Source: Roseiarcus sp036513315
GTDB lineage: Bacteria > Pseudomonadota > Alphaproteobacteria > Rhizobiales > Beijerinckiaceae
Direction of reading: 5' to 3'
DNA: 15,729 bases
NCBI GenBank assembly: GCA_036513315.1
Contig: DATBZF010000011.1
Span: forward strand, 1-15,729
Below, in pieces: positions 1 through 6,653 of the stretch. Under the pieces are notes generated by a model. It did no database searches. It had not been told where the DNA came from and worked only from the letters and a program-made list of their open reading frames with translations. The number at the start of each line of letters is the position of its first letter. Position 1 is the first letter of the stretch. The translations under genes and the position numbers were made by a program.

Positions 1-204
1 AGGGCGCGCGCCCGAACGAGCCTGTTCGCCGCTGCCCAGGCCGCCGCCCGCCAGTGGAACCCAGCCCTGATCGCCTTCTACGACCGCCTCGTCAAGGCCG
101 GAAAGCCCCACACCGTCGCCATCGTCGCCTGCGTCAGAAAAATGATCATCTACGCAAACGCCGTCCTACAAAGAGACCAACCATGGAAAATCATAACGGC
201 TTAA
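1..204 (+). mobile_element. IS110-family transposase (recombinase), C-terminal part, cut by window edge
   Basis: Frame 1 is open from the first base and ends with TAA at 202-204, giving 67 residues with no start in the window. The segment FYDRLVKAGKPHTVAIVACV followed by RKM and a closing RDQPW matches the usual end of IS110-family transposases (family pattern: FY.RL...GKP...A..A.MRKL...NALL.....PW). These enzymes are DEDD/serine recombinases that move the element with a bridge RNA. Whether the gene is intact to the left cannot be seen. Only about 20 bases separate the stop from the repeat at 225, which fits an IS110-group element with a short right end. In that group the bridge RNA is usually encoded upstream of the gene, so outside this window. 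The family call is from motif memory, not a search. Confidence 0.82.
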
Positions 205-224
205 TCGACCCCATCTGATAGTTG

Positions 225-324
225 CTTCTCCCCGCTACGCGGGGCGAAGGGGGGTGCGCCCTCCCTTCGCCCCGCTTGCAGGGAGAAGGTGTCATGCGGA
301 AGCATGACGGATGAGGGGCGGCGC
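225..324. repeat. Palindromic intergenic repeat, family A copy 1 (left flank missing)
   Basis: Inverted arms lie at 225-251 and 263-288 (cttctccccgct... and ...agggagaag). A separate 7-bp hairpin follows, GTCATGC-GGAA-GCATGAC at 291-308, then the end block gatgaggggcggcgc at 310-324. The same blocks occur at 13384-13507 and, in part, at 5663-5721. The outer block expected on the left is absent and IS110 sequence stands there instead. Beyond 324 there is a degenerate second ggggc-gcgca block at 340-350, about 25 bases after the one at 315. The element resembles rhizobial mosaic repeats such as RIME; that name is from memory. Confidence 0.8.
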
Positions 325-358
325 AGGCCTTTGCCTGTAGGGGCAGCGCAAACCTCGG

Positions 359-1504
359 CTACCCTATCAACCCATCCCCCCGGCTGAGCCGCTCCAGATG
401 ATAATCAGCGTCGCCGAATAGGATGTCGATCATCGTCAGGCGCTTGAAGACATGGCCGAGCTTATATTCCATCGTCATGCCAATGCCGCCATGCAACTGG
501 ATCGCCTGCTGGCCGATGAAGCGGATCGAGCGGCCGATCTGGACCTTGGCGGCGGAGATCGCCTTGCGCCGTTCGGCCGCATTCTCCTCGCCCGCCATCA
601 TCGTCGCCAGCATCATCATGCTGCGCGCCTGCTCCATCGCCACCACCATATCGGAAGCGCGGTGCTGCAAAGCCTGGAATGAACCGATCGGCACGCCAAA
701 CTGCTTGCGCGTCTTGAGATAGTCGACGGTCATATCAAGCGCCTCGCTCATCGCGCCGACCGCCTCCGCGCTCGTCGCTGCGATCGCTTCATCGACGACC
801 CGCTCGATCAGCGGGAAAGGATCTTCGTCGCCCGCCAGGACGTCCTTCGCCGCGACGCGCACATTGGTCAGCGTCACCTCAGCGGCGCGTTGGCCGTCCT
901 GCGTGCGATAGCCGCGGCGCGCGACGCCGTCCGCTTTGGCGTCGACGAGGAACAGGCCGATGCCGCTTCTGTCGCGCCGCGCGCCGGCGCGACGCGCCGA
1001 GACGATCAGCTTGTCGGCGCAATCGCCATGCAGCACGAGGCCCTTCTCGCCATTCAGCACGAATGAACCGCCGTCCTCGCGCGCGCTGGCGCCGACATCG
1101 AAGAGATCGTGCCCCGATTGACGTTCGGCATGAGCGAAGGCGAGCAGCAATTCGCCCGACGCGATCGCCGGAATCAGCGCGGCGCGCTGTTCGGCATTGC
1201 CGGCGCGCCGGATCAGGCCGCCGGCCAGAACGACGGTGGCGAGATAAGGTTCGAGCGTCAGCGCGCGCCCGAACGCCTCCATGATCAGCATGGTCTCGAC
1301 CGGGCCGCCGCCAAAGCCGCCGTCGGCCTCGGCGAAGGCGACGCCCAGCAGGCCGATCTCGCCATATTGACGCCAGAGGTCGCGGCTCCAGCCCTCCGGC
1401 GTGGCCTGGAAGCCTTTTCGAGCTTCAAAGCCATAGCGGTCGGCGAGCAGCCGCGTCACGCTGTCTTTGAGAAGCTGCTGCTCTTCCGTCAGGTCGAAGT
1501 TCAT
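359..1504 (-). CDS. Acyl-CoA dehydrogenase, PimD-type small subunit
   Basis: 381 residues. This is probably the small subunit of a two-gene acyl-CoA dehydrogenase that oxidises an acyl- or dicarboxyl-CoA to the 2-enoyl-CoA with FAD. The N-terminal helical domain begins MNFDLTEEQQLLKDSV and has DGGFGGGPVE near 61-70. The C-terminal FAD domain carries RKQFGVPIGSFQALQHR at 266-282 and QAIQLHGGIGMTMEY at 333-347. The usual C-terminal YEGT-type catalytic glutamate segment is missing; the protein ends in FGDADYHLERL. The start at 1504 was chosen because the family N-terminus begins at MNF; a reading open to 1702 adds 66 unrelated residues that overlap the upstream gene. It lies 4 bases after the partner's stop, so translational coupling is likely. 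It resembles PimD of Rhodopseudomonas from memory; the substrate is unproven. Confidence 0.9.
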   Translation of the reverse strand: MNFDLTEEQQLLKDSVTRLLADRYGFEARKGFQATPEGWSRDLWRQYGEIGLLGVAFAEADGGFGGGPVETMLIMEAFGRALTLEPYLATVVLAGGLIRRAGNAEQRAALIPAIASGELLLAFAHAERQSGHDLFDVGASAREDGGSFVLNGEKGLVLHGDCADKLIVSARRAGARRDRSGIGLFLVDAKADGVARRGYRTQDGQRAAEVTLTNVRVAAKDVLAGDEDPFPLIERVVDEAIAATSAEAVGAMSEALDMTVDYLKTRKQFGVPIGSFQALQHRASDMVVAMEQARSMMMLATMMAGEENAAERRKAISAAKVQIGRSIRFIGQQAIQLHGGIGMTMEYKLGHVFKRLTMIDILFGDADYHLERLSRGDGLIG

Positions 1505-1508
1505 GTGC

Positions 1509-2714
1509 TTACAGTCCCAGAATCGCTTTGGCGATAATGCCGCGCTGGATTTCGTTCGATCCGCCATAGATCGAAACCTTGCGCAGATTGAAATAGGTCG
1601 GCGCAATGGTCGAGGCCCAATCGGGCCCGACCGGCGGCTCGTTCCAGCGGTCGCCGTCCTCGCGTTCGGGCTGATAGGGCAGGGCGTACGGGCCGACGAC
1701 ATCCATCAGCAATTCGCTGGTCGCCTGCTGAATCTCCGAGCCTTTGATCTTGAGCACGGAGGAGGTCGGATCGGGCTTGCCTTTTTCGCGCTTGCGCTCG
1801 CCCGCGATGACGCGAAGCTGGGTCATTTCCAAAGCCTTCAGCTCCACCTCGACGGCCGCCAGCTTCATGCGAAACAGCGGGTCCTCGATCTTGGGCTTCT
1901 CGCCATAGACTTGCAGGGAAGCCAGTTCGCGGATGCGCTTGATGCGCGCCTTCGAGGCGCCGACGCGGGCGATGCCGTTGCGCTCGTTGCCGAGCAGGAA
2001 TTTGGCGTAGTTCCAGCCCTTGTTTTCCTCGCCGACCAGGTTTTCGAGAGGGACGCGCACATCGTCGAAGAACACTTCGTTTATCTCATGTCCGCCGTCG
2101 AGCGTCTGGATCGGACGCACCGTCACGCCGGGCGATTTCATGTCGACGAGGATGAAGGAAATGCCCTCCTGCTTCTTCACGCTCGCGTCGGTGCGGGCGA
2201 GAACGAAAATCCAGTCGGCATATTGGGCGAGCGTCGTCCAGGTCTTCTGTCCGTTGATCACCCATTCGCCGCCCTCGCGCCTGGCGGTTGTTTTCAATCC
2301 GGCGAGATCGGAGCCGGCGCCCGGCTCCGAAAAGCCCTGGCACCACCAATCATCGATATTGGCGATGCGCGGCAGGAAGCGGCGCTTCTGCGCGTCCGAG
2401 CCGAAAGTGTAGATCACCGGCCCGACCATGCTGGTGCCGAAGGCGAGCGGTTCGGGCGCGCCGGCCTGCTGCAATTCGTCGTTGAAGATCAGCAATTGCA
2501 CCGCGCTCCAGCCCGTGCCGCCCCATTCCTTCGGCCAGTGCGGCACCGACCAGCCTTGCTTGCTGAGAATGCGCGTCCAGGTCACGATGTCGTCCTTGCG
2601 GGGATGACGCCCTTCGAGGATTCTCTGCCGGATCGAGGCGGGCAGGTTCGCTTTGACGAAGCCGCGCACTTGCTCACGAAACGCCAGTTCGTCGTCGGTA
2701 AATCGCAGGTCCAT
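1509..2714 (-). CDS. Acyl-CoA dehydrogenase, PimC-type large subunit
   Basis: 401 residues with the full acyl-CoA dehydrogenase fold. The FAD-binding stretch is CQGFSEPGAGSDLAGL at 125-140 and WVINGQKTWTT at 151-161. The segment LGNERNGIAR at 241-250 and the C-terminal SIYGGSNEIQRGIIAKAILG at 381-400 are also present. The common C-terminal catalytic Glu (YEGT) is Gly here, so the base may be the Glu of NER (E244), as in isovaleryl-CoA-type enzymes; this is inference. The start at 2714 (MDLRF) has AAGGA about 7 bases upstream and is preferred to the in-frame ATG at 2747. It resembles the pimeloyl-CoA dehydrogenase large subunit (PimC), and the next gene resembles PimD. The two probably form a heteromer. 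The substrate could be another medium or branched acyl-CoA. Confidence 0.92.
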   Translation of the reverse strand: MDLRFTDDELAFREQVRGFVKANLPASIRQRILEGRHPRKDDIVTWTRILSKQGWSVPHWPKEWGGTGWSAVQLLIFNDELQQAGAPEPLAFGTSMVGPVIYTFGSDAQKRRFLPRIANIDDWWCQGFSEPGAGSDLAGLKTTARREGGEWVINGQKTWTTLAQYADWIFVLARTDASVKKQEGISFILVDMKSPGVTVRPIQTLDGGHEINEVFFDDVRVPLENLVGEENKGWNYAKFLLGNERNGIARVGASKARIKRIRELASLQVYGEKPKIEDPLFRMKLAAVEVELKALEMTQLRVIAGERKREKGKPDPTSSVLKIKGSEIQQATSELLMDVVGPYALPYQPEREDGDRWNEPPVGPDWASTIAPTYFNLRKVSIYGGSNEIQRGIIAKAILGL

Positions 2715-2776
2715 GGTCGTTCCTTCTTCTCTGTCCTTCTCCCGCAAGGGTTAGGGCTGTCTGGGGAACAGAATTC

Positions 2777-2802
2777 GGTTGCAATACTCGTCGTTTGCAA
2801 CC
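2777..2802. promoter_or_regulatory. Perfect inverted repeat GGTTGCAA-N10-TTGCAACC, candidate operator
   Basis: Two 8-base arms (2777-2784 and 2795-2802) are exact reverse complements around a 10-base spacer. The site lies 63-88 bases upstream of the acyl-CoA dehydrogenase start at 2714, where a promoter for the two-gene unit would be expected. The size and symmetry suit a dimeric regulator. A hairpin role in RNA is the alternative. No regulator is assigned; the nearby IclR protein is one candidate. Confidence 0.4.
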
Positions 2803-2808
2803 CCACCA

Positions 2809-2917
2809 CGTCATGCCCGGCCTTGTGCCGGGCATCCACGCCGCGCGGAGGCCGCCAACCTCAAAAGTTTCTTGCAACCGCGCCGCGTGGATGGCCGGGA
2901 CAAGCCCGGCCATGACG
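2809..2917. repeat. Palindromic intergenic repeat, family B (cgtcatg...catgacg)
   Basis: The outer arms start cgtcatg at 2809 and end catgacg at 2917. Each half also folds on its own: GCCCGG (2815-2820) pairs with CCGGGC (2828-2833), and GGCCGGG (2893-2899) pairs with CCCGGCC (2905-2911). Both halves share the cgtcatg and atccacgc blocks. This type of gtcatgcccgg...atccacg repeat is very common in Bradyrhizobium and relatives, from general knowledge. It occupies the gap between the CoA ligase and the large acyl-CoA dehydrogenase genes. Confidence 0.85.
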
Positions 2918-2937
2918 ACCGGTGATTATGCAATCAC

Positions 2938-2962
2938 AAAACCCTCCCGCTTTTGGTGCGGG
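2938..2962 (-). terminator. Candidate intrinsic terminator after the CoA ligase
   Basis: Read on the minus strand, CCCGC (from 2962) pairs with GCGGG (2946-2950) around a 7-base loop, followed by AGGG and TTTT. It begins about 43 bases past the ligase stop. The stem is only 5 bp and the T-run short, so strength is uncertain. On the plus strand the same stem is followed by CTTTAG, so it could act weakly both ways. Confidence 0.4.
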
Positions 2963-3004
2963 CTTTAGTCTCCCCCGACAGGCATGCGCAAGGGGAGAAG
3001 GGCG

Positions 3005-4699
3005 TCACTTCACCTTGCGCGCTTCCTCGCGCAATTCGACTTTCGACAATTTGCCGACCGGCGTGCGCGGCAGGGCGGCGCGGAATTCCAGCAGGGTCGG
3101 CAATTCATGCGGGCCGAGCTTGTCGCGCAGGAAAGCGCGCAATTCCTCCAGCGTGAACGGTTCAGCCCCGGCGCGAAGCGAGACATAGGCCATGGCGCTC
3201 TCGCCGCGATAGGAATCGGGCGCGCCGATCACCAGGACTTCGCTCACGGCGGGATGTTCATAGATCGCCTGTTCGATCATCTGCGGATAGACATTGAAGC
3301 CGCCGCAAATGATCATGTCCTTCTTGCGGTCGACGATGAAGAAATAGCCGTCCTCATCCATATAGCCGATGTCGCCGGTCAGGAAATAGCCGTCCGCGAA
3401 AGAGGCGGCGCTCTCCTGCGGGCGGTTCCAATAGCCGCGCGTCACATTCGGCCCTTTCACCCGCAATTCGCCGGTCTCGCCGGGACCAAGCACGCGGTGC
3501 GGATCATCGAGCGCAACAATGCCGAGCTCTATGCCCGGCAGGGGAAAGCCGATGCTGCCGATCCGTCCCGGCCCGTCGAGCAGGAAGCCGGTTCCCGCCG
3601 GCGAGGTCTCGGTCATGCCCCAGCCGCTGCGCAGGATCAGGCCGGTGCTTTGCAGAATGCTCCTGGCGGTCTCGACGGGAAGCGGCGCGCCGCCCGAGCC
3701 GCACAGGCGCAGCGAGGAGAAATCGCGTTTTTCTATGCCGGGATGATTGGCGATGGCGATCCACATGGTCGGCACGCCGGGAAAGATCGTCGCGCGCTTC
3801 ACTTCAATGTCGCTGAGCACGCCCTCGACGTCGAAGCGCGAACGAAGCAGGATTTGGGCGCCGCTCTGGATCGCGCGAAGGAGGATATAAGTCAGCGCAT
3901 AGATGTGAAAGAGCGGCAGAACGGTGACGACCTTGTCGGTCTCCAATGTCACCAGGCCATTGCCGTCCGCCCAGGCCTTATAGATTGCGACCGCGGCGGT
4001 GAGATTGGCATGGCTGAGGATGGCGCCTTTGGGGACGCCGGTGGTGCCGCCGGTATATTGCAGCAGCGCGACATCGTCGGGCGCGATGTCAGGCCATTGC
4101 GCCGGGCGCGCCTCGTCGGCGACGAAAGCGTTGTGGGCGACGACATCGGGTCGATCCGGCAGCGCAAGCTGGGGCGCCGGCGTGGGTCCCCACGAGGCGT
4201 CATCATCTACGATGACGAGATCGACGAGGCCGGCGTCGAGCAATTTGACGGCGTTGGGCAGAAAGTAAGCGAAATTGGTGGTCGCCAAAATGCGCGCGCC
4301 GCTGTCTTTCAGCTTGTGCATCAGTTCACGCTCGGCGTCGAGCGGACTGAGGTGGACGATTTTTGCGCCCGCCTTGAGGCCGCCGAAAAACGTGATCGGA
4401 TGGAGCGGCGTATTGGGCAGATAGATCGCGATCGCCTCTTGCGGCTTGACGCCGCACCGAAGGAAGGCCGCCGCCATGGCGTCGACGGCGCGGCCGAGTT
4501 CGGCGAAGGCGATCGGCCGGTCGCGAAATTCAATGGCGGTGCGGTTCTTGTGCGCGGCGACGCCCCGCGCAAACAAATCGGGAACCGTGCCGGGCTCGAT
4601 CGGCGCGTCCCAGGCGACCCCAGGCGGATAGTGCTTTTCCCAGGGGAAGGGCGTGCGCGCCCCGGCGGCCCGCGGCTTCACATCGAGCGCCGAACTCAA
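3005..4699 (-). CDS. AMP-forming acyl-CoA ligase (long-chain fatty acid / PimA-like dicarboxylate-CoA ligase)
   Basis: 564 residues from the TTG at 4699. It is an ANL-superfamily enzyme that activates a carboxylic acid to acyl-AMP and then acyl-CoA. Seen in order: the P-loop YTGGTTGVPKG at 215-225, GWGMTET at 359-365, TGDIGYMDEDGYFFIVDRKK from 441, and the C-terminal catalytic lysine in TPVGKLSK (K550). The N-terminal PWEKHYPPGVAWDAP is typical of the PimA/FadD group in alphaproteobacteria, from memory. The start is uncertain. No ATG lies in frame between 4813 and the catalytic domain. Options are GTG 4771, TTG 4699 (GAAGGG 6 bases upstream) and GTG 4681. An ATG with the strongest ribosome site, at 4731, is out of frame. 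It supplies CoA esters to the neighbouring dehydrogenases; the substrate is unknown. Confidence 0.88.
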   Translation of the reverse strand: MSSALDVKPRAAGARTPFPWEKHYPPGVAWDAPIEPGTVPDLFARGVAAHKNRTAIEFRDRPIAFAELGRAVDAMAAAFLRCGVKPQEAIAIYLPNTPLHPITFFGGLKAGAKIVHLSPLDAERELMHKLKDSGARILATTNFAYFLPNAVKLLDAGLVDLVIVDDDASWGPTPAPQLALPDRPDVVAHNAFVADEARPAQWPDIAPDDVALLQYTGGTTGVPKGAILSHANLTAAVAIYKAWADGNGLVTLETDKVVTVLPLFHIYALTYILLRAIQSGAQILLRSRFDVEGVLSDIEVKRATIFPGVPTMWIAIANHPGIEKRDFSSLRLCGSGGAPLPVETARSILQSTGLILRSGWGMTETSPAGTGFLLDGPGRIGSIGFPLPGIELGIVALDDPHRVLGPGETGELRVKGPNVTRGYWNRPQESAASFADGYFLTGDIGYMDEDGYFFIVDRKKDMIICGGFNVYPQMIEQAIYEHPAVSEVLVIGAPDSYRGESAMAYVSLRAGAEPFTLEELRAFLRDKLGPHELPTLLEFRAALPRTPVGKLSKVELREEARKVK

Positions 4700-4731
4700 G
4701 ATAGGCCCTTCGCGCGCTGCTTGGTCGCCAT
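4696..4731 (-). promoter_or_regulatory. Candidate 12-codon leader ORF (11 residues) with strong RBS before the CoA ligase
   Basis: An ATG at 4731 follows a strong Shine-Dalgarno (GGGAGGAATCG) and encodes MATKQRAKGLS, then TGA at 4698-4696. The TGA overlaps the TTG at 4699 (TTGA), which is in frame with the ligase. This looks either like a short coupled leader ORF or like a ligase start broken by a small indel. The ribosome site and overlap are seen; the role is inferred. Confidence 0.35.
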
Positions 4732-4814
4732 CGATTCCTCCCGGCTTATGGCGCGCAAACCTGTGGTCCACGCCGGCGTTCAAGCTAGGCAAAGGGCCTG
4801 ATAAAAGCAACATC

Positions 4815-4830
4815 GGCCCGGCGGCGGGCC
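4815..4830 (-). terminator. GC stem-loop just after the SDR stop
   Basis: GGCCCG-CCGC-CGGGCC on the minus strand starts two bases past the SDR stop and is followed by GATGTTGCTTTTATC, only a weak T-rich tail. It could attenuate readthrough into the CoA ligase or protect the SDR mRNA end. Confidence 0.3.
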
Positions 4831-4831
4831 C

Positions 4832-5599
4832 TCAGCTTATCGTCGCGCCGCCGTCGACGACGATCGCCTGGCCGGTCATGAATGTGCTCGCCGGCGAGGC
4901 GAGGAAGACCGCGGCCCCGGCGATTTCGTCCGGCTCGCCGATCCGCCCCAGCGGCGTGCGGGAATTATAGACCTTCAGATTGTCGGGGTTCTCCCAAAGC
5001 GCGCGCGCAAAATCGGTGCGGATCAGGCCGGGCGCGATGCAATTGACCCGCACATTATGCGGCCCGAATTCGGCGGCGAGGTTGCGCGCCAATTGGAAGT
5101 CGGCGGCCTTGGAAATGTTATAGGCGCCGATCGTGGTTGAGGCTTTGAGGCCGCCGACCGAGGAGATGATGACGATCGAGCCTTCCCTGCGCGCGACCAT
5201 CGCCGGCGCGACGAACGAAATCAGCCAATGATTGGCGACGATGTTGTTGTCGAGGATTTTGCGGAACTGATCGTCGGAAATATTGGCGAGCGGGCCGTAA
5301 TAGGGATTGGACGCCGCGTTGCAGATGAGAATGTCGATCTTGCCGAAATGCGCGGCGGCGGCGTCGGCGAGATGGCGCAGATCCTCTTTCGATGAAATAT
5401 TGGCCGGAACCGCCAAAGCGCGGCCCGCGCCATATCGCGCGTCGATCTCAGCGACTACCGCGGCGCAGGCCTCGGCCTTGCGCGAGGAAATCACCACTTT
5501 TGCGCCATGCTCGGCGAGCCGATGCGCGATGGCTCGCCCGATGCCGCGCGATGAGCCGGTGACGATTGCGACTTTGCCAGTCAGATCGAACAGGGACAT
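4832..5599 (-). CDS. SDR family NAD(P)-dependent oxidoreductase
   Basis: 255 residues, the usual length for a classical short-chain dehydrogenase/reductase. The Rossmann motif TGSSRGIG is at 14-21. CNAA replaces the usual NNAG at 93-96. The catalytic Ser (ISS, 146-147) and YxxxK (Y160-NIS-K164) are present, with the PG.I.T segment at 190-195 and DGGATIS at the C-terminus. It probably oxidises or reduces a hydroxyacyl/ketoacyl or related alcohol. It is the first gene of the minus-strand cluster with the CoA ligase and acyl-CoA dehydrogenases, which suggests a step in the same breakdown route. The start at 5599 has GGAGG 4 bases upstream; an in-frame ATG at 5629 adds 10 residues without support. 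The substrate cannot be told from sequence. Confidence 0.92.
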   Translation of the reverse strand: MSLFDLTGKVAIVTGSSRGIGRAIAHRLAEHGAKVVISSRKAEACAAVVAEIDARYGAGRALAVPANISSKEDLRHLADAAAAHFGKIDILICNAASNPYYGPLANISDDQFRKILDNNIVANHWLISFVAPAMVARREGSIVIISSVGGLKASTTIGAYNISKAADFQLARNLAAEFGPHNVRVNCIAPGLIRTDFARALWENPDNLKVYNSRTPLGRIGEPDEIAGAAVFLASPASTFMTGQAIVVDGGATIS

Positions 5600-5662
5600 G
5601 TTTCCTCCGGAGGTTGCTTGGGAAAGCATACACCGCGGACAGGCGGTGCGGCAGACGCAATC

Positions 5663-5721
5663 CCTTCTCCCCGCCTATTGCGGGGAGAAGGTGGCGCGAA
5701 GCGCCGGATGCGGGGCAGCGC
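5663..5721. repeat. Palindromic intergenic repeat, family A copy 3 (short form)
   Basis: Perfect 12-base arms ccttctccccgc (5663-5674) and gcggggagaagg (5680-5691) flank the loop ctatt. A second hairpin follows, GGCGC-GAA-GCGCC at 5693-5705, then ggatgcggggcagcgc to 5721. The stretch 5682-5721 matches the reverse complement of the left end of the repeat at 13384 over about 40 bases with two mismatches. It lies in the divergent gap between the SDR and IclR genes. Confidence 0.8.
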
Positions 5722-5750
5722 GACGTTCGCTTTCCATCTCCACGAGCGCA

Positions 5751-5779
5751 TTGCCAACCCGCGCCAGGAATTCTACCAA
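5751..5779 (+). promoter_or_regulatory. Possible sigma-70 promoter of the IclR gene
   Basis: TTGCCA at 5751-5756 and TACCAA at 5774-5779 are separated by 17 bases and lie 28 bases before the ATG at 5808. The match is moderate. No convincing IclR-type palindrome was found between this and the gene start. Confidence 0.28.
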
Positions 5780-5807
5780 TCGGGCCTGAACCGGAATCCT
5801 AAACCCC

Positions 5808-6641
5808 ATGAAAGCCGGCCCCAGGCGTCGCGCGCTGAAGCCCCATCCGAAGCTCGTCGAGGACGATGAAAGCGCCAAGAGCGGCGCCGTTCAGTCGGTC
5901 GATCGGGCGATGCTGCTGCTCGAGGCGCTCGGCGAGGACGAGGAAGGCTATCGCCTCACCGATCTGGCGATCCGCACGGGCCTGTCGCCCTCGACCGCGC
6001 ACCGCCTTCTCACCACGCTCGAGAAGCGCCGTTTCGTCGCCTTCGATCAAAGCGACAATATGTGGCACATCGGGCGGCAGAGTTTCGCGATCGGCTCGGC
6101 CTTCATCCGCCGACGCAATTTCGTCGCCCCGGCGCTGCCCTTTCTGCGTCGCCTGCGCGATCTCACCCATGAGACCGCCAATCTCGGCATTGTCGACGAC
6201 GGCGAAGTCATCGTGCTGACGCAGGTCGAAAGCCGCGAGATCATGCGCGCGATCACCAAAGTCGGCGGCCGCGTGCCGATGGTGACATCAGGCATCGGCA
6301 AGGCGATTCTGGCGACCTATGCGGACGAGGAGGTGGTCGCGATCATCCAGCGTCACGGCATGAAAAGGCTGACGCCCAAATCCGTCGTGCGCGCCGGCGA
6401 ATTGCGCGATGCGCTGGAAACGGTGCGCCGCGACGGCTACGCCATCGACGATCAGGAATATCTGATGGGCCTGCGCTGCGTCGCCGCCGTCGTCTACAAC
6501 GATCAGGCCGAAGCGCTCGCCGGCATATCGGTATCCGGCCTTGCGAGCCGCGTGCCGCAGGAGCGCGTGCCGGAACTCGGGCGGCTGGTGCGCGACACCG
6601 CGCGCGAGCTGACGCTCGCGCTCGGCGGGCGGCTCCCGTGA
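5808..6641 (+). CDS. IclR family transcriptional regulator
   Basis: 277 residues, the normal IclR length plus a basic tail (MKAGPRRRALKPHPK). The winged helix-turn-helix spans about 28-90 (AVQSVDRAMLLLEAL, then LSPSTAHRLLTTLEKRRFV). The effector domain runs about 105-273, with ETANLGIVDDGEVIVLTQVE, SGIGKAIL (161-168) and GLRCVAAVVY (221-230). WHIGRQSFAIG and ETANLGI resemble the AllR/BhcR branch, whose known members respond to glyoxylate or allantoin; this is recall-based inference. It is divergent from the SDR gene across 208 bases, the classic layout for a regulator of the neighbouring operon. An alternative target is the gcl operon 5 kb away. The ribosome site is weak. Confidence 0.93.
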   Translation: MKAGPRRRALKPHPKLVEDDESAKSGAVQSVDRAMLLLEALGEDEEGYRLTDLAIRTGLSPSTAHRLLTTLEKRRFVAFDQSDNMWHIGRQSFAIGSAFIRRRNFVAPALPFLRRLRDLTHETANLGIVDDGEVIVLTQVESREIMRAITKVGGRVPMVTSGIGKAILATYADEEVVAIIQRHGMKRLTPKSVVRAGELRDALETVRRDGYAIDDQEYLMGLRCVAAVVYNDQAEALAGISVSGLASRVPQERVPELGRLVRDTARELTLALGGRLP

Positions 6642-6653
6642 CAGCTCATGCGC

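Noticed and set aside
225..324. Short inverted repeats near the left edge considered as a CRISPR array
   Set aside because: The blocks are palindromic and occur singly at distant sites, with no regular repeat-spacer pattern and no cas genes.
1467..2915. Long plus-strand open frame (482 residues) opposite the large acyl-CoA dehydrogenase
   Set aside because: It is antisense to a gene with clear family motifs; GC-rich third positions suppress stops on the opposite strand. No domain is recognisable.
2969..2999. tctcccc...ggggaga pair near the CoA ligase end, considered as a fourth family A copy
   Set aside because: It shares only the short outer arms with family A and lacks the middle hairpin and end block; at best a decayed remnant.
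2984..4801. 605-residue plus-strand frame opposite the CoA ligase
   Set aside because: Same shadow effect: the ligase motifs are unmistakable on the minus strand and this frame has none.
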